A stretch of 64,000 bases of DNA from Bradyrhizobium arachidis (GCF_024758505.1 NZ_CP077970.1:4650001-4714000), one strand, 5' to 3'; positions 1-8,670 are shown, counted from the stretch's first letter. Made by a program: numbers and translations. Notes: a model not told the origin generated them from the letters alone.

Positions 1-357
1 GAGCTCGATGCGCTGAAACCCGAACGCATCTGCCGCTTCAATTGCGTGCCGCAGCAGTCCTTCGCCAAGGCCCTTGCCTCTATATTCCGGGATGAGGCCC
101 ATGAAGAGATCGCCGACATGCGCGGACACGGCCCGGCTCGCAGGGGGCACATTGCACCATCCGACGACCAGATCGTCCGTGACAGCGACGATCTGCGGAT
201 AGCCGTGCTCGACATTGCGTTTGACGAAGGCACGCACCTGTTCGATGGGCGGCGCCTCCAGCAGAGCAAGGTAGCTGCGTTCGCGGGCAACGCGGTCGAT
301 CGCCGCGCGAAAGGCGTCGGTATCTTCGGTCCGGATCTGGCGAAATTCGATAACCAC
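1..357 (-). CDS. GNAT family N-acetyltransferase (C-terminus cut by window edge)
   Basis: Reading the minus strand from a GTG at 357 gives 119 codons that run off the window start. The translation has the GNAT layout: an N-terminal beta strand (VIEFRQIR), a central beta strand with VVGWCNVPP, and acetyl-CoA-binding motif A as PEYRGKGLGEGLL (R-x-x-G-x-G). A GGGAG sequence eight bases upstream of the GTG supports this start. The family transfers an acetyl group from acetyl-CoA to an amine; the substrate cannot be told. A plus-strand ORF over the same bases is its shadow. Confidence 0.85.
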   Translation of the reverse strand, partial: MVIEFRQIRTEDTDAFRAAIDRVARERSYLALLEAPPIEQVRAFVKRNVEHGYPQIVAVTDDLVVGWCNVPPASRAVSAHVGDLFMGLIPEYRGKGLGEGLLRHAIEAADAFGFQRIEL

Positions 358-495
358 GGATCGATCTCCCGCTTCGACAAGAATAAGCCCGCTGAAAGCG
401 GATCTTCCGCTCAGGTCAATCCTGCGGCGCCCGCAATGCTTTCTACTGGAAGCCGACCCGAGGAGAGGGCCGACAAATATTCCGGTCAAGCGCCC

Positions 496-636
496 CTATC
501 GCGCGGCGGGAAGCGGCCGCCACGAGAGGTCGTCGGACCATAGGTAGATCGCAATTGCCGCAAGGCACAGAGCAATGCCGATCCAGAAGATCGGCGAATG
601 ATGGATCGGCCGTCGATCACGCGCAGTTGGCTTCAT
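496..636 (-). CDS. small single-pass membrane protein, 46 aa
   Basis: An ATG at 634-636 follows a strong ribosome binding site (GAGGTG, five bases away). The 46-codon frame ends with TAG at 496. The product has a basic, proline-containing N-terminus (MKPTARDRRPIHHSP), one hydrophobic segment (about residues 16-33, FWIGIALCLAAIAIYLW) and a short tail SDDLSWRPLP. This is a plausible type II or tail-in membrane miniprotein. Function is unknown. It sits between psiF and the GNAT gene on the same strand. It is easy to miss because of its length. Confidence 0.7.
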   Translation of the reverse strand: MKPTARDRRPIHHSPIFWIGIALCLAAIAIYLWSDDLSWRPLPAAR

Positions 637-693
637 TCGATCACCTCATCGGCGCGGGCCAAGTCTGCAGATTGAGAGCCGTGAATTGGCAAA

Positions 694-720
694 GATAAGC
701 CCGCCGGAGGCGGGCTTATC
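694..720 (-). terminator. intrinsic terminator-like hairpin downstream of psiF
   Basis: A perfect 12-bp inverted repeat (GATAAGCCCGCC / GGCGGGCTTATC) with a 3-nt loop lies 25 bp past the psiF stop. On the minus strand it is followed by TTTG, a short T tract. Confidence 0.7.
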
Positions 721-745
721 GCTTGTTGCAAATTCCGGGCAGCCC

Positions 746-994
746 TCACGCGCTGGTCTCGCACTTCTTCATAAAGCTGTTCTTGGCGGCGCCCGCGAGT
801 GGCTTGCCGTCGGAGCCGACGGCCTTGGCGGTGCAGGCGTCTTCCTTGCACTTCTTCATGAACGACGTCTTGGCGGCGCCGGCCAGCGCCTTGCCGTCCT
901 TCCCGACCGCCTTGCTCTCGCAGGTTTCTTGCGCGAATGCCGAGCCGGCCGCGAAGGTGGCAACGACCGCAGCCAGGAAAATCCGCTTCATCAT
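746..994 (-). CDS. PsiF repeat family periplasmic protein
   Basis: The 82-residue product has an N-terminal signal peptide (MMKRIFLAAVVATFAAGSAFA, cleavage after AFA). It then has two copies of the PsiF repeat: C-x-x-KAVGKDGKALAGAAKTSFMKKC and C-x-x-KAVGSDGKPLAGAAKNSFMKKC. E. coli PsiF is phosphate-starvation inducible, but no molecular role is established. GGGAG six bases before the first ATG of an ATGATG pair sets the start at 994, so the longer upstream reading is not used. A terminator hairpin follows. Confidence 0.88.
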   Translation of the reverse strand: MMKRIFLAAVVATFAAGSAFAQETCESKAVGKDGKALAGAAKTSFMKKCKEDACTAKAVGSDGKPLAGAAKNSFMKKCETSA

Positions 995-1084
995 GGGTGT
1001 CTCCCTAAACCAGAATTGGCGCTTCAAATTGAACGCGGAATCGTGGCGCAATCAAGCAGGATCGCATGAACGCGTCGTTCATAT

Positions 1085-1960
1085 TCATTTCTTCCAACGC
1101 TCGACGGCGGCGCGCGCCTTGGTCAGGACATCGCCGAGCGCGGCCTGATTGGCGCCGACGGACTGCCGGCGCGACGAGGGCTCGTCGAAACCATGCGTCG
1201 CGCCCGGATAGAGCGTGATGTCGATCGGGGTGCCAGCCGCCCGCGAGCGCTCCGCGACGTCCTGGCATTTCACCGCCGACACTTCCTCGTCACTGGTGCC
1301 ATGGAAGATCGCAATGGGCGTGGTCGTGACGACGGTCTGCTGAAGCAGAGCCTTCACGCCGCAGCCAGGGTAGAACGCCAGCGCGCCGCGAAAGCCCGTG
1401 CCTGCCCCCTGCCGGATCATCACATTGAGGGCCGTGCTGCCGCCGTTCGACCAGCCGTGCAAAAAGACCTGGCCGCCGCTGACGTCGCTTCGGCTGCGCA
1501 AATAAGCGAGCGCGCCCTCGGCATCCAGCGGCCGCACCGTCTTTTCATTGACGTCGTCGCGGTCGGGATCGCCGTGGGTGAAGCGGCCAAAGCCGTGCGC
1601 CTTGCCGCGCGGCCCAAAGCTGTCGGGCAGCAACGCCAGGTAACCGCGATCGGCCCAGTACTGGCCCCACATGACATTGCGCTTCGACAGCGTCGAGGCG
1701 TTGCAGGCCGATGTTATCTTTGGCGCGACGAGGGTGCAGCCGCCGTTGGTGTTGCTCGAATAGGGGCCGCCGCGACCGTGCAGCATGACGATGGCCGGGT
1801 AGGGGCCGGCCGTCTTCGGCTTGAAGACATAGCCGACGATTTGGGTCGTGCCGTCGCCACTCGGAAAATACACCGTTTGCGGTTCGGCGGCGGCGCCGGT
1901 GGCCAGCGACGTCCAGGCGAGGGCAGCACACAGGATCAAACGAGTTGGCATGGCCGGCAA
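1085..1960 (-). CDS. secreted dienelactone hydrolase-family alpha/beta hydrolase
   Basis: The 291-residue product begins with a signal peptide ending in GAAAEP (about residue 26). The alpha/beta hydrolase fold shows an oxyanion segment MLHGRGGP (about 59-66), a nucleophile elbow HGWSNGG (Ser about 171), a candidate acid in FHGTSDEEV (Asp about 224) and a histidine in GATHGFDE (about 256). This matches the dienelactone hydrolase family, which hydrolyses esters or lactones; the substrate is unknown. The frame starts at TTG 1960 with GGGGAG just upstream. The ATG at 1951 is the alternative. Four cysteines in the mature part suggest an exported, disulphide-bonded enzyme. Confidence 0.85.
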   Translation of the reverse strand: MPAMPTRLILCAALAWTSLATGAAAEPQTVYFPSGDGTTQIVGYVFKPKTAGPYPAIVMLHGRGGPYSSNTNGGCTLVAPKITSACNASTLSKRNVMWGQYWADRGYLALLPDSFGPRGKAHGFGRFTHGDPDRDDVNEKTVRPLDAEGALAYLRSRSDVSGGQVFLHGWSNGGSTALNVMIRQGAGTGFRGALAFYPGCGVKALLQQTVVTTTPIAIFHGTSDEEVSAVKCQDVAERSRAAGTPIDITLYPGATHGFDEPSSRRQSVGANQAALGDVLTKARAAVERWKK

Positions 1961-2088
1961 GAATCTCTCCCCGCGACAGCAGACACCAGCACGGTTACGG
2001 TTTCAACCGTCCTTGCTGCACTGCGCGCTGACGGAGCTGTGGAGAGCTGCTAGCCTTGTCGGTAACAACGCTGGAACGGAGCAACGTC

Positions 2089-2553
2089 ATGGACGCCGTG
2101 ACATCAAAGGGATCGCAGACCGCCGATCAGCATTCCCATCTCGTGCAGCCGCAAGGCATGGAATGGCAGAAGACGCGTTTTCCCGGCTGCGAGGCCAAGA
2201 CGCTCTTGTTCGACCGCTCTACCGGACTGATGACGGCGCTGATGCGCTTTGCGCCGGGTTCGGTGCTACCCGATCACGAGCACGTCGGCATCGAGCAGAG
2301 CTACGTGATCGAGGGCGCGCTCGTCGACAAGGAGGGTCCGGCCAAGGGCATCGCCTGCAAGGCCGGCGAGTTCATCTGGCGCGAGGCCGGCAGCCGCCAC
2401 GCCGCCTGGTGTCCCGACGGCGCGCTGATCCTGGCGATTTTCCAGGCGCCCAACAAGTTCTTCGAGGCCGACGGACGCGTCGTTGACGCGTCGGGCCAGG
2501 ACTGGGACGACGCCTGGGGCCATACCGACGCACAGCGGGCGCGCCGGGGCTAG
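2089..2553 (+). CDS. cupin domain protein (ChrR-like)
   Basis: The 154-residue product contains one cupin barrel. Motif 1 is GSVLPDHEHVGIEQSYVIEG, with histidines and a glutamate of the usual metal site. Motif 2 is GEFIWREAGSRHAAWCPDG. This resembles the ChrR/anti-sigma-associated cupin group, but no anti-sigma zinc-binding N-terminal domain is visible. The ATG at 2089 has CGGAG seven bases upstream, so it is preferred over the TTG at 2056. It converges with the neighbouring hydrolase gene, 7 bp away. Confidence 0.8.
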   Translation: MDAVTSKGSQTADQHSHLVQPQGMEWQKTRFPGCEAKTLLFDRSTGLMTALMRFAPGSVLPDHEHVGIEQSYVIEGALVDKEGPAKGIACKAGEFIWREAGSRHAAWCPDGALILAIFQAPNKFFEADGRVVDASGQDWDDAWGHTDAQRARRG

Positions 2554-2560
2554 AGCGCGC

Positions 2561-3523
2561 TCAGACGCCGCGCGTGAGCAAAACCTTGAAATCGGCGCGG
2601 GCGCGTTGCGCCTCGGCGCGTGCGACCTCCGACGTCTCGCCCATGCTGAAATAGCCGTGGATCAGGCCGGGTCCTTCGTGATGCTTGACTCGTACGCCGG
2701 CGGCTTCGAGGGCCCGCGCGTAGGCTGCGCCTTCATCGCGGAGCGGATCGAACCAGGCCGTGGTGACCACGGCCGGTGCTACGCCCGCGAGCGAGGCGGC
2801 GCGCAGCGGCGAGGCGCGCCAGTCGTTGGCGTGACCGGGGTCCGCAAGATAATGGCCGGCAAACCACTCCATCACGGCGCGTGACAGAAAATAGCCTTCG
2901 GCATTCTCGCTGCGCGAGGGGAAGCGGGCGTTCTCGCGCGTATCGGCGTAGTTGCCGACGGCGTCGGTCGCGGGGTAGACGAGGAATTGTCCGGCGAGCT
3001 TGATGCCGGCATCGCGACAGGCAAGGGCAGTTGCGGCCGCGAGATTGCCGCCGGCGCTGTCGCCGGCAACGCCGAGCCGTCTGGCATCGCCGCCAAATTC
3101 CGCGACACGGTTGAAGATGTCGCGTGTCGCCGCAAAGGCATCCTCGAACGCACCGGGAAAGCGCGTTTCGGGCGGGCGCCGGTAGTCCACGGACACGACG
3201 ACCGCGCCGGTTTCGATCGCAAGAAACCGCGCCTGCCGGTCATGCGTTTCGAGATCGCCCGCGACCCAGCCGCCGCCATGGAAGAACACTACCGTCGGCG
3301 CAGGACCCGAACCGACGCGATAGACCCGCGCAGGAATCGGCCCCGCGCCGCCTTTCACCTGAATATCACTGACGCGGTCGACGGCCGGCGGCGGCACCGC
3401 CGCGCGTGCGGCAGCGAGTGCACGCAAGGACTCGCGCGCGCTCTGCGGCGTCATGGTCGCGGGATCGCGGAGCGGCAGCAGCGGAATGATCTGGGCGATG
3501 ACGGGATCGAGCGGTGCGGCCAT
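2561..3523 (-). CDS. alpha/beta hydrolase, hormone-sensitive lipase family
   Basis: The 320-residue cytoplasmic enzyme carries the family signatures HGGGW (82-86, oxyanion hole) and GDSAGG (154-159, nucleophile Ser156). A catalytic Asp lies in FDPLRDEG (about 259) and a catalytic His in GLIHGY (about 289). These enzymes hydrolyse short- to medium-chain carboxyl esters. The start is an ATG with GGGGA eight bases upstream. It is divergent from the nitroreductase gene. Confidence 0.9.
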   Translation of the reverse strand: MAAPLDPVIAQIIPLLPLRDPATMTPQSARESLRALAAARAAVPPPAVDRVSDIQVKGGAGPIPARVYRVGSGPAPTVVFFHGGGWVAGDLETHDRQARFLAIETGAVVVSVDYRRPPETRFPGAFEDAFAATRDIFNRVAEFGGDARRLGVAGDSAGGNLAAATALACRDAGIKLAGQFLVYPATDAVGNYADTRENARFPSRSENAEGYFLSRAVMEWFAGHYLADPGHANDWRASPLRAASLAGVAPAVVTTAWFDPLRDEGAAYARALEAAGVRVKHHEGPGLIHGYFSMGETSEVARAEAQRARADFKVLLTRGV

Positions 3524-3682
3524 GATTATTCCCCGGATTTCCTTGACTGAGGGCTTCTTGGTTTTGATCGGTCGTTAGCATAGATTTCGCGCGCCGCGCC
3601 GGCAATCGGCCGGTCGATCATGCCCGCGTTGCGTCGAAGCAAGTGTCGGGCGAGGCCGCGGGCAAGGGCAGGGAGCAAAGAC

Positions 3683-4360
3683 GTGGAATTCGAAGATCTG
3701 GTGCAGACGCGTCGCAGTGTGCGCGGTTTCAAGAAGCAGGCGGTGCCGCGCGCGGTGATCGAGGCGATCATCGATGTTGCCAAGCGTGCGCCGTCCTCGA
3801 TGAACACGCAGCCCTGGCACGTCCACGTGCTCACGGGCGCACCGCTCGAAGAGGTGCGCCGCCGCAACATGGAGGAGATGATCGCCGGCGCCAAGGTCAA
3901 GCGCGACATCATCAGCCACGGCGAATACGAGGGTGTTCATCGTGGCAGGCAGGTCGATATTGCCAAGAAATTGTTCGGCGCGATGGGGATCGCGCGCGAC
4001 GACAAGCCGATGCGGCAGGATTGGGTGTTGCGCGGCTTCCGACAATTCGACGCACCGGTGTCGCTGGTCCTGACTTATGATCGCGTGCTCGATCCCGGCG
4101 CGGTCTGCCACTTCGATCTCGGCGCGCTCTGTTACGGCATCGTGCTGGCGGCGTGGGATCGCGGGCTCGGCTCCGTCATCAACGGGCAAGGCATCATGCG
4201 CTCCGACATCGTGCGCGAAGTGGCGCGCATTCCCGAAGACGAAGTCATCATGACCTGTGTCGCAATGGGATATCCCGACGACACCTTCGCGGCGAACGCG
4301 GTGCGCTCCGATCGCGAAGAGAATCGCGACTTCGTGCGCTATGTCGGCTTTGCCGAGTAA
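3683..4360 (+). CDS. nitroreductase family protein
   Basis: The 225-residue product has the FMN-binding N-terminal signature TRRSVRGFKKQ and RAPSSMNTQPWHVHV. It also has the C-terminal segment MGYPDDTFAANAVRSDRE. The family uses FMN and NAD(P)H to reduce nitro-aromatics, quinones or similar acceptors; the physiological substrate cannot be told. GTG at 3683 has GGGAG seven bases upstream. An ATG 63 bp further upstream is open but adds an arginine-rich extension foreign to the family, so I reject it. Confidence 0.88.
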   Translation: MEFEDLVQTRRSVRGFKKQAVPRAVIEAIIDVAKRAPSSMNTQPWHVHVLTGAPLEEVRRRNMEEMIAGAKVKRDIISHGEYEGVHRGRQVDIAKKLFGAMGIARDDKPMRQDWVLRGFRQFDAPVSLVLTYDRVLDPGAVCHFDLGALCYGIVLAAWDRGLGSVINGQGIMRSDIVREVARIPEDEVIMTCVAMGYPDDTFAANAVRSDREENRDFVRYVGFAE

Positions 4361-4510
4361 AACCTGCGCGTGTATGCGAGAAGAATATTCTCTGAGGTGC
4401 GTGCAGAAAATATTTTGAGTGAGGACCCGTCGGTGGCTCTTGCAATCTCGATCGGTCGGGAGGAACAATAAGGCGTTACGAGGGTTTGTTGCTGGCGCGA
4501 GGGATTTGTT

Positions 4511-4717
4511 ATGCGGCGGCTGGCTAGCCTGGTTCGATGGTTCTTCGGGCCACGTGTTATGCGACATCCAGTGGATGATGATCCTGGCCTGCCTTTCACA
4601 CCCGACGAGTTCGGTCGCCTGATCCGCAGCGGAAATCACGAAGACATGAAGCGGCTGGCGGACGGACTGGCCTGCCGGTCGATCCCGCGCCGATCCAGAT
4701 ACCGCGCCACGCATTGA
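4511..4717 (+). CDS. small hypothetical protein, 68 aa
   Basis: ATG at 4511 follows GAGGGA. The frame uses codons like its neighbours and ends 13 bp before the convergent HD-GYP gene. The product is basic at both ends, with a middle part PFTPDEFGRLIRSGNHEDMKRLADGL that looks like a short helix pair. I recognise no family. The 150 bp before it (4361-4510) is AT-richer and holds no other gene. Confidence 0.45.
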   Translation: MRRLASLVRWFFGPRVMRHPVDDDPGLPFTPDEFGRLIRSGNHEDMKRLADGLACRSIPRRSRYRATH

Positions 4718-4730
4718 TTCCGCCGGGGGA

Positions 4731-5849
4731 TTACCGCGTCAGGGCCACTGCCTTGAACGACGCGACCAGCGCCTTCTCCAGCTTTCCGTTCATTCCGCAG
4801 AGAATATTGTAGGCCTCCTGCCGCGGCATCGTCGGCTTGTAGCGCCGGTGCTCGATCAGGGCCGCAAAGATGTCGGAGATGGTGAGGATGCGAACGATAT
4901 CGGTGATGCTCTCGGCGCACAGCGCATCCGGATAGCCGCTGCCGTCGAGATATTCGTGATGGTGCCTGACGGCGTCGAGGATCTCGGGTGAGATGCCGTC
5001 ATGGTCCTTCAGATACTCATATCCCGCGACGGGGTGCGTCTCGATGAGCGCGCGCTCGTCGGCGTCGAGACGGCCGGGCTTGTCGAGGACCGCCAGCGGA
5101 ATCCTGGCCTTGCCGATGTCGTGGAACATGGCGGCAGTATAGAGCCGCTCGAGATCAGTCTTCCGAACTCCGAGGCTCAGGCCAAAGTCGATCGCGACGC
5201 CCGTCACCAGCAAGCAATGCTGGTAGGTTCCCTCGTGATGGCGCCGCACGGTTGTGAGCCATTCGGACAGTCCATGCTCGGAAATGCGATTGGCGATCTT
5301 GCGGCCGGCTTCCTTGGCGTTGTCGACGTCGATGGGCTGACCTAGCACGAGCGAGGTAAACATCGATGCGATCGCGGTGGCCCCGGCTTCGGCGGCGTTA
5401 TCCGATTGCGTATCGTTCCCTGACGAAGAGGCTTCCGCCTCAGCCGGGTCCCTCAACGCCGCCAGTAGCCTCGTCTGGTCAATCGTTCCGGGCAACACGA
5501 GCGTTGCGCCGAGCGCGTAGGCTTGCGAGATGCAGACGTGAGAGGCCTGCTCGACGATAAAGATGCGCTTGGTTGTCTTGGCGAAGCGGGAGGCGCGCTT
5601 CTTGAGGGCGGCGATGTTCTCGAGCGCGCGCAAATCGGCGCGCACCACCACGGCGAGCGGGGCGTTGGGAAGCTTTGCTTCGGCATCGAGCCGTTCGCCT
5701 GCGACGGTGAAGTTGCGTTCCACGATCGAGCAGACGCTCGTCAGCTTGTCCGAGCTGTCAGCCAGCACGTGCACGAAGGCGTTCGCCGTCGACGCACCCC
5801 GGGTGCTGTCGCGATTTTCGGCTAGCTTCGTTGGCCTTGCACTCTGCAC
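4731..5849 (-). CDS. HD-GYP domain protein with degenerate receiver-like N-terminus
   Basis: The 372-residue protein ends in an HD-GYP domain, the family that degrades cyclic di-GMP. Seen are HDIGK (243-247), HHHEYLDGSGYP (296-307) and upstream histidines at about 204-211. Residues 25-135 look like a receiver fold: beta strands VHVLAD, AVVVRADL and KRIFIVE, ending GATLVLPGTIDQTRLLAAL. They lack the acidic pocket, a convincing phospho-acceptor Asp and the conserved Lys, so phosphorylation is unlikely. The start is GTG. It is third in a same-strand group with PilZ and DUF2336 genes, which supports a role in c-di-GMP signalling. Confidence 0.88.
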   Translation of the reverse strand: MQSARPTKLAENRDSTRGASTANAFVHVLADSSDKLTSVCSIVERNFTVAGERLDAEAKLPNAPLAVVVRADLRALENIAALKKRASRFAKTTKRIFIVEQASHVCISQAYALGATLVLPGTIDQTRLLAALRDPAEAEASSSGNDTQSDNAAEAGATAIASMFTSLVLGQPIDVDNAKEAGRKIANRISEHGLSEWLTTVRRHHEGTYQHCLLVTGVAIDFGLSLGVRKTDLERLYTAAMFHDIGKARIPLAVLDKPGRLDADERALIETHPVAGYEYLKDHDGISPEILDAVRHHHEYLDGSGYPDALCAESITDIVRILTISDIFAALIEHRRYKPTMPRQEAYNILCGMNGKLEKALVASFKAVALTR

Positions 5850-5896
5850 GGGTGGTCTACGTTCCGTTGATGCTCAAAAATACCCTGCTGTGTCTC

Positions 5897-6235
5897 TTAT
5901 TTGCTCGCTGCCGGCTTCTGCTGCGCTGATGGCTGTGCGTCCGGTGCCTTGTGCCGGCCCTTCCTGTTCGCGAGAATGAAGTGAAGGCCCGCGGTGGTCC
6001 CGTCGATCCAGACCAGCTCGCAGCGCCGGTAGGCCAGCCCCGTCGACGACAGCAGCAGGAAGAATTCCTTGGCTTGCAGCACGTCGAGGGTTCCTTCGAC
6101 CTCGACCTTGGCGCCGGTGTCCGAAATGTCGAGCAGGACGCAACTGCGTCGCCACGTTCCATCCGAGCCCATCAAATTGACGGGCTGGCGGTGATCCATG
6201 CGCACCCGAAGCGCCTTGCGATTGTCGAATTTCAT
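5897..6235 (-). CDS. PilZ domain protein (c-di-GMP receptor family)
   Basis: The 112-residue product is essentially one PilZ domain: a basic arginine-rich N-terminus (RKALRVRMDHR) followed by the D-x-S-x-x-G motif as DISDTG. These two motifs bind cyclic di-GMP in the family. The ATG at 6235 overlaps the stop of the upstream DUF2336 gene (ATGA), a sign of translational coupling, so the longer reading frame is not used. HD-GYP follows 47 bp later, so a receptor and a hydrolase of the same second messenger are encoded together. Confidence 0.87.
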   Translation of the reverse strand: MKFDNRKALRVRMDHRQPVNLMGSDGTWRRSCVLLDISDTGAKVEVEGTLDVLQAKEFFLLLSSTGLAYRRCELVWIDGTTAGLHFILANRKGRHKAPDAQPSAQQKPAASK

Positions 6236-7335
6236 CGGCCGTCCCCCGATCTTGCGACTTTGCTGTCCTTGGACGCAGCTCCCGCGCCAGCGGCCATTTC
6301 GCCCCAGCGGACCGCCCATTGGCTGGTCGAGAGGTGCAGCGTCTCGAATAATTGCTGGGCGCGTTCGCGTTCGTTGAAGGAGAGCCGCGCGCCGCGATTG
6401 CTGAGAATGGCAAGTGTGGTCTGCCAGTTCAGGCGGGACGCCCGGCAGGCCATCACCAGGCCTTCGCAGTCTTCGTCCGCCACGACCGTCTCGATGACGT
6501 CGATCGGGGCCCCCGACAGAACCGACAATGCGGTCAGCAAATTTGCGATCTCGCCGCGGATCGCGAAGCGGTTCACGGCGGAGTCGTTCAGCTTGCCGAT
6601 ACGGTTGAGAGCAACGATCTGGGGTCGCGCATCCTCATACTCGGCGGCGCACGGCCGGCCAACAGCCTTTGCCGAGCCCCCAGTCTCGACGGACGTGGCC
6701 GCGCTCTGCACGGTCGCTGCCGCCTCCGGCGATGCGGCCGCGAGCAGTCTTCGGACCACCATGTCGGGGACGTTCGGTCTCAGCGCCAGCTCCTTCGTGA
6801 GCTCGCCGTCATGCTCGGCCCGGGCGACCAGGATCGCATAGGCGGCGTCGGATAGTTGCGCGCCCTGGTTCTTGGCGATCGCGAGGCAGACCTTCTTGCC
6901 GCCGCGCTTCACCAGGATGTCGGCGAGCGCCTTCTCGATCTTGCGCCGGCCCGCGATGGCAAGAAGGTGCTGCTCGCCGCGTGCCGACGCGATCGCTTCG
7001 AGGTCCTCCTGCGCGAGAACCGGCGAGTTCCGCAGGACGGGGGCAGCGACCGCGGGATCCTCGTGAGCGGCAAGACGCCGCAGCATCTTCTTCGGGCCGA
7101 TCTTCAGTTCGGCAAGCGAGACGCTGAGTGGAACCAACGCATCGGACGCGATGCGTTCCATCAGGTGAAGGAGGATATCGTCAAGAAGACTGACCTGTCG
7201 CTCTTTGAGCCTGTCCTGGCTTGCAAGCAGCAACGAAGTGGTCTGCTTGAGGATGAAAAGGCAGCGTTCGGGCGGGCAGGCCGCGATCGCATCCTCGAGC
7301 TCGACGACAATATCCGCAGGCGAAATCGCGCGCAT
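6232..7335 (-). CDS. DUF2336 domain protein
   Basis: The 367-residue, largely helical protein matches the alphaproteobacterial DUF2336 family: repeated leucine/alanine helices, segments such as LRRLAAHEDPAVAAPVLRNSP, and LNRIGKLNDSAVNRFA. The helical repeats resemble HEAT-like stacking. There is no signal peptide or membrane segment. The family is often found beside PilZ and motility or cell-cycle genes, but its biochemical role is not known. It is first in the DUF2336-PilZ-HD-GYP group. Its promoter must lie in the AT-richer interval 7336-7639. Confidence 0.8.
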   Translation of the reverse strand: MRAISPADIVVELEDAIAACPPERCLFILKQTTSLLLASQDRLKERQVSLLDDILLHLMERIASDALVPLSVSLAELKIGPKKMLRRLAAHEDPAVAAPVLRNSPVLAQEDLEAIASARGEQHLLAIAGRRKIEKALADILVKRGGKKVCLAIAKNQGAQLSDAAYAILVARAEHDGELTKELALRPNVPDMVVRRLLAAASPEAAATVQSAATSVETGGSAKAVGRPCAAEYEDARPQIVALNRIGKLNDSAVNRFAIRGEIANLLTALSVLSGAPIDVIETVVADEDCEGLVMACRASRLNWQTTLAILSNRGARLSFNERERAQQLFETLHLSTSQWAVRWGEMAAGAGAASKDSKVARSGDGR

Positions 7336-7507
7336 GGCGGGCCTGGTCTCTTTGAAAAGGACTACGTTCTAACAGTTCAATTGCGCGCCAAAGTTGTTAA
7401 CATGGGTTATAGAATTGAGTCGTTCGGGTATTTCAGCGCAGGAAAAGACTATCGAAATTTGGCAGGTCGCGTTGTTCTTTCGATTTTATGCATTGCAACG
7501 GGCATAT

Positions 7508-7529
7508 GTGAGCCGACGGATTGGCTCAC
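7508..7529. promoter_or_regulatory. inverted repeat in divergent promoter region
   Basis: Perfect 7-bp arms GTGAGCC / GGCTCAC are separated by 8 bp, in the AT-richer 304-bp interval (7336-7639) between DUF2336 and the AraC-type regulator. It could be an operator for the AraC protein or an RNA hairpin. I see nothing else distinct in the interval. Confidence 0.35.
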
Positions 7530-7639
7530 TGGAGCATCGCCAAGAGGGGGGGAAATAGCGCCGGCTATTTGCCGGACGCGCGTCATTTAATCACGCGCCA
7601 ATTTCAAGAAGTTCCATGAGCATTGATGATGGAGCGCCA

Positions 7640-8563
7640 ATGTTGGCGCCAAGGACGTTTAGATTCACCGACGTTGACGAGTTCCGCAGTTCCATACGAG
7701 CTCTCAACGTCGAATTCACGCCGCTCGTGCGCAAGATCGCGGCCGAGCAGGTGATCCTCAATCTCCCCGGCTGCGACGTCAATTTCACCAAGGCTTTTCC
7801 GCGCGTCATCGATGCGCAGCTCGGGCCGAACTGCACGGCGATCGGCTTCTTGATGGACGACCACGAGGTTCCCGTTCGCTTCAACGGCGCACAGCGCGAC
7901 CGTGCGGCGATCGTCATCGGCCGCAGCGGGGGCGCCTACAACACATTTGAAGCGGTGGAGCGACGATATGCTTTCATCGTGTTCACGCCGGAGGTGAAGG
8001 ATCGCGGCTGGCCCGAGACAAAGACGGGCTTTAAGATTGCTGAAACGAGCACCGTCGCACTTCATCAGTTGCGACGGCTGATCACCGAAGTGATCGCCAC
8101 CGCATCCGAGCCTGCCGACGCGATCGAGGCGCGCCTGAAGGCGGCGGCGATGCGGCAATCCCTGCTCGGCGCGATCGATACGGCATTCGCCGCCGCCGTT
8201 CCGGCGCGATGGACGGTGCGCCCGAACGATGAGCGCCACTTCAAGATTTTCCAGGACATCAGGGCGCTGTTGTCGGACGATCTCGGCCAGCCCATTTACA
8301 GCGAGCAAGTGGCGAGGAAGCTCGGCCTCTCTGTCCGCAGCATCCACGACGCGGTTCAGCGCTATCGCGGCATGAGCCTGCACCGGTATCTGCGCCTGAG
8401 GCGGTTGTGGCTCGTGCGCAAGAGATTGCTGACCGGCCCCGAGAGCGTGAAGGCCACGGCTCTCGCCTTCGGCTTCTGGCATCTCAGCGATTTTTCCAAG
8501 AGCTATCGCGACCGGTTCGGCGAAACGCCGTCGGAAACGCTGGAGCGCGCCCGCAGGGCGTGA
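7640..8563 (+). CDS. AraC family transcriptional regulator
   Basis: The 307-residue product ends in a two-helix-turn-helix AraC/XylS DNA-binding domain. It shows YSEQVARKLGLSVRSIHDAVQRYRGMSLHRYLRLRRLW for the first part and ATALAFGFWHLSDFSKSYRDRFGETPSETL for the second. The N-terminal 180 residues are an effector or dimerisation domain without a recognised name. ATG at 7640 has GGAG five bases upstream. An in-frame ATG at 7616 lacks a good site. The target may be the nearby FMN reductase, but this is only a position argument. Confidence 0.88.
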   Translation: MLAPRTFRFTDVDEFRSSIRALNVEFTPLVRKIAAEQVILNLPGCDVNFTKAFPRVIDAQLGPNCTAIGFLMDDHEVPVRFNGAQRDRAAIVIGRSGGAYNTFEAVERRYAFIVFTPEVKDRGWPETKTGFKIAETSTVALHQLRRLITEVIATASEPADAIEARLKAAAMRQSLLGAIDTAFAAAVPARWTVRPNDERHFKIFQDIRALLSDDLGQPIYSEQVARKLGLSVRSIHDAVQRYRGMSLHRYLRLRRLWLVRKRLLTGPESVKATALAFGFWHLSDFSKSYRDRFGETPSETLERARRA

Positions 8564-8607
8564 GGACTTGCGCGGACGTGACTCGGCCCGCATCCGGGCA
8601 CGTGCTA

Positions 8608-8670
8608 GATCTTTTTTTGGACGCGTTTTCTTGACGCGAACCGGTATCCACTTCGCTTGAAAACGCTTTA
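8608..8670. repeat. dispersed intergenic repeat, class A, copy 1
   Basis: The core TTGACGCGAACCGGTATCCA followed by CTTCGCTTGAAAACGCTTTA recurs in inverted orientation at 26677-26778 and, slightly diverged, at 61573-61670. Such elements are common between genes in Bradyrhizobium. This copy lies between the AraC and FMN-reductase genes. Confidence 0.8.
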
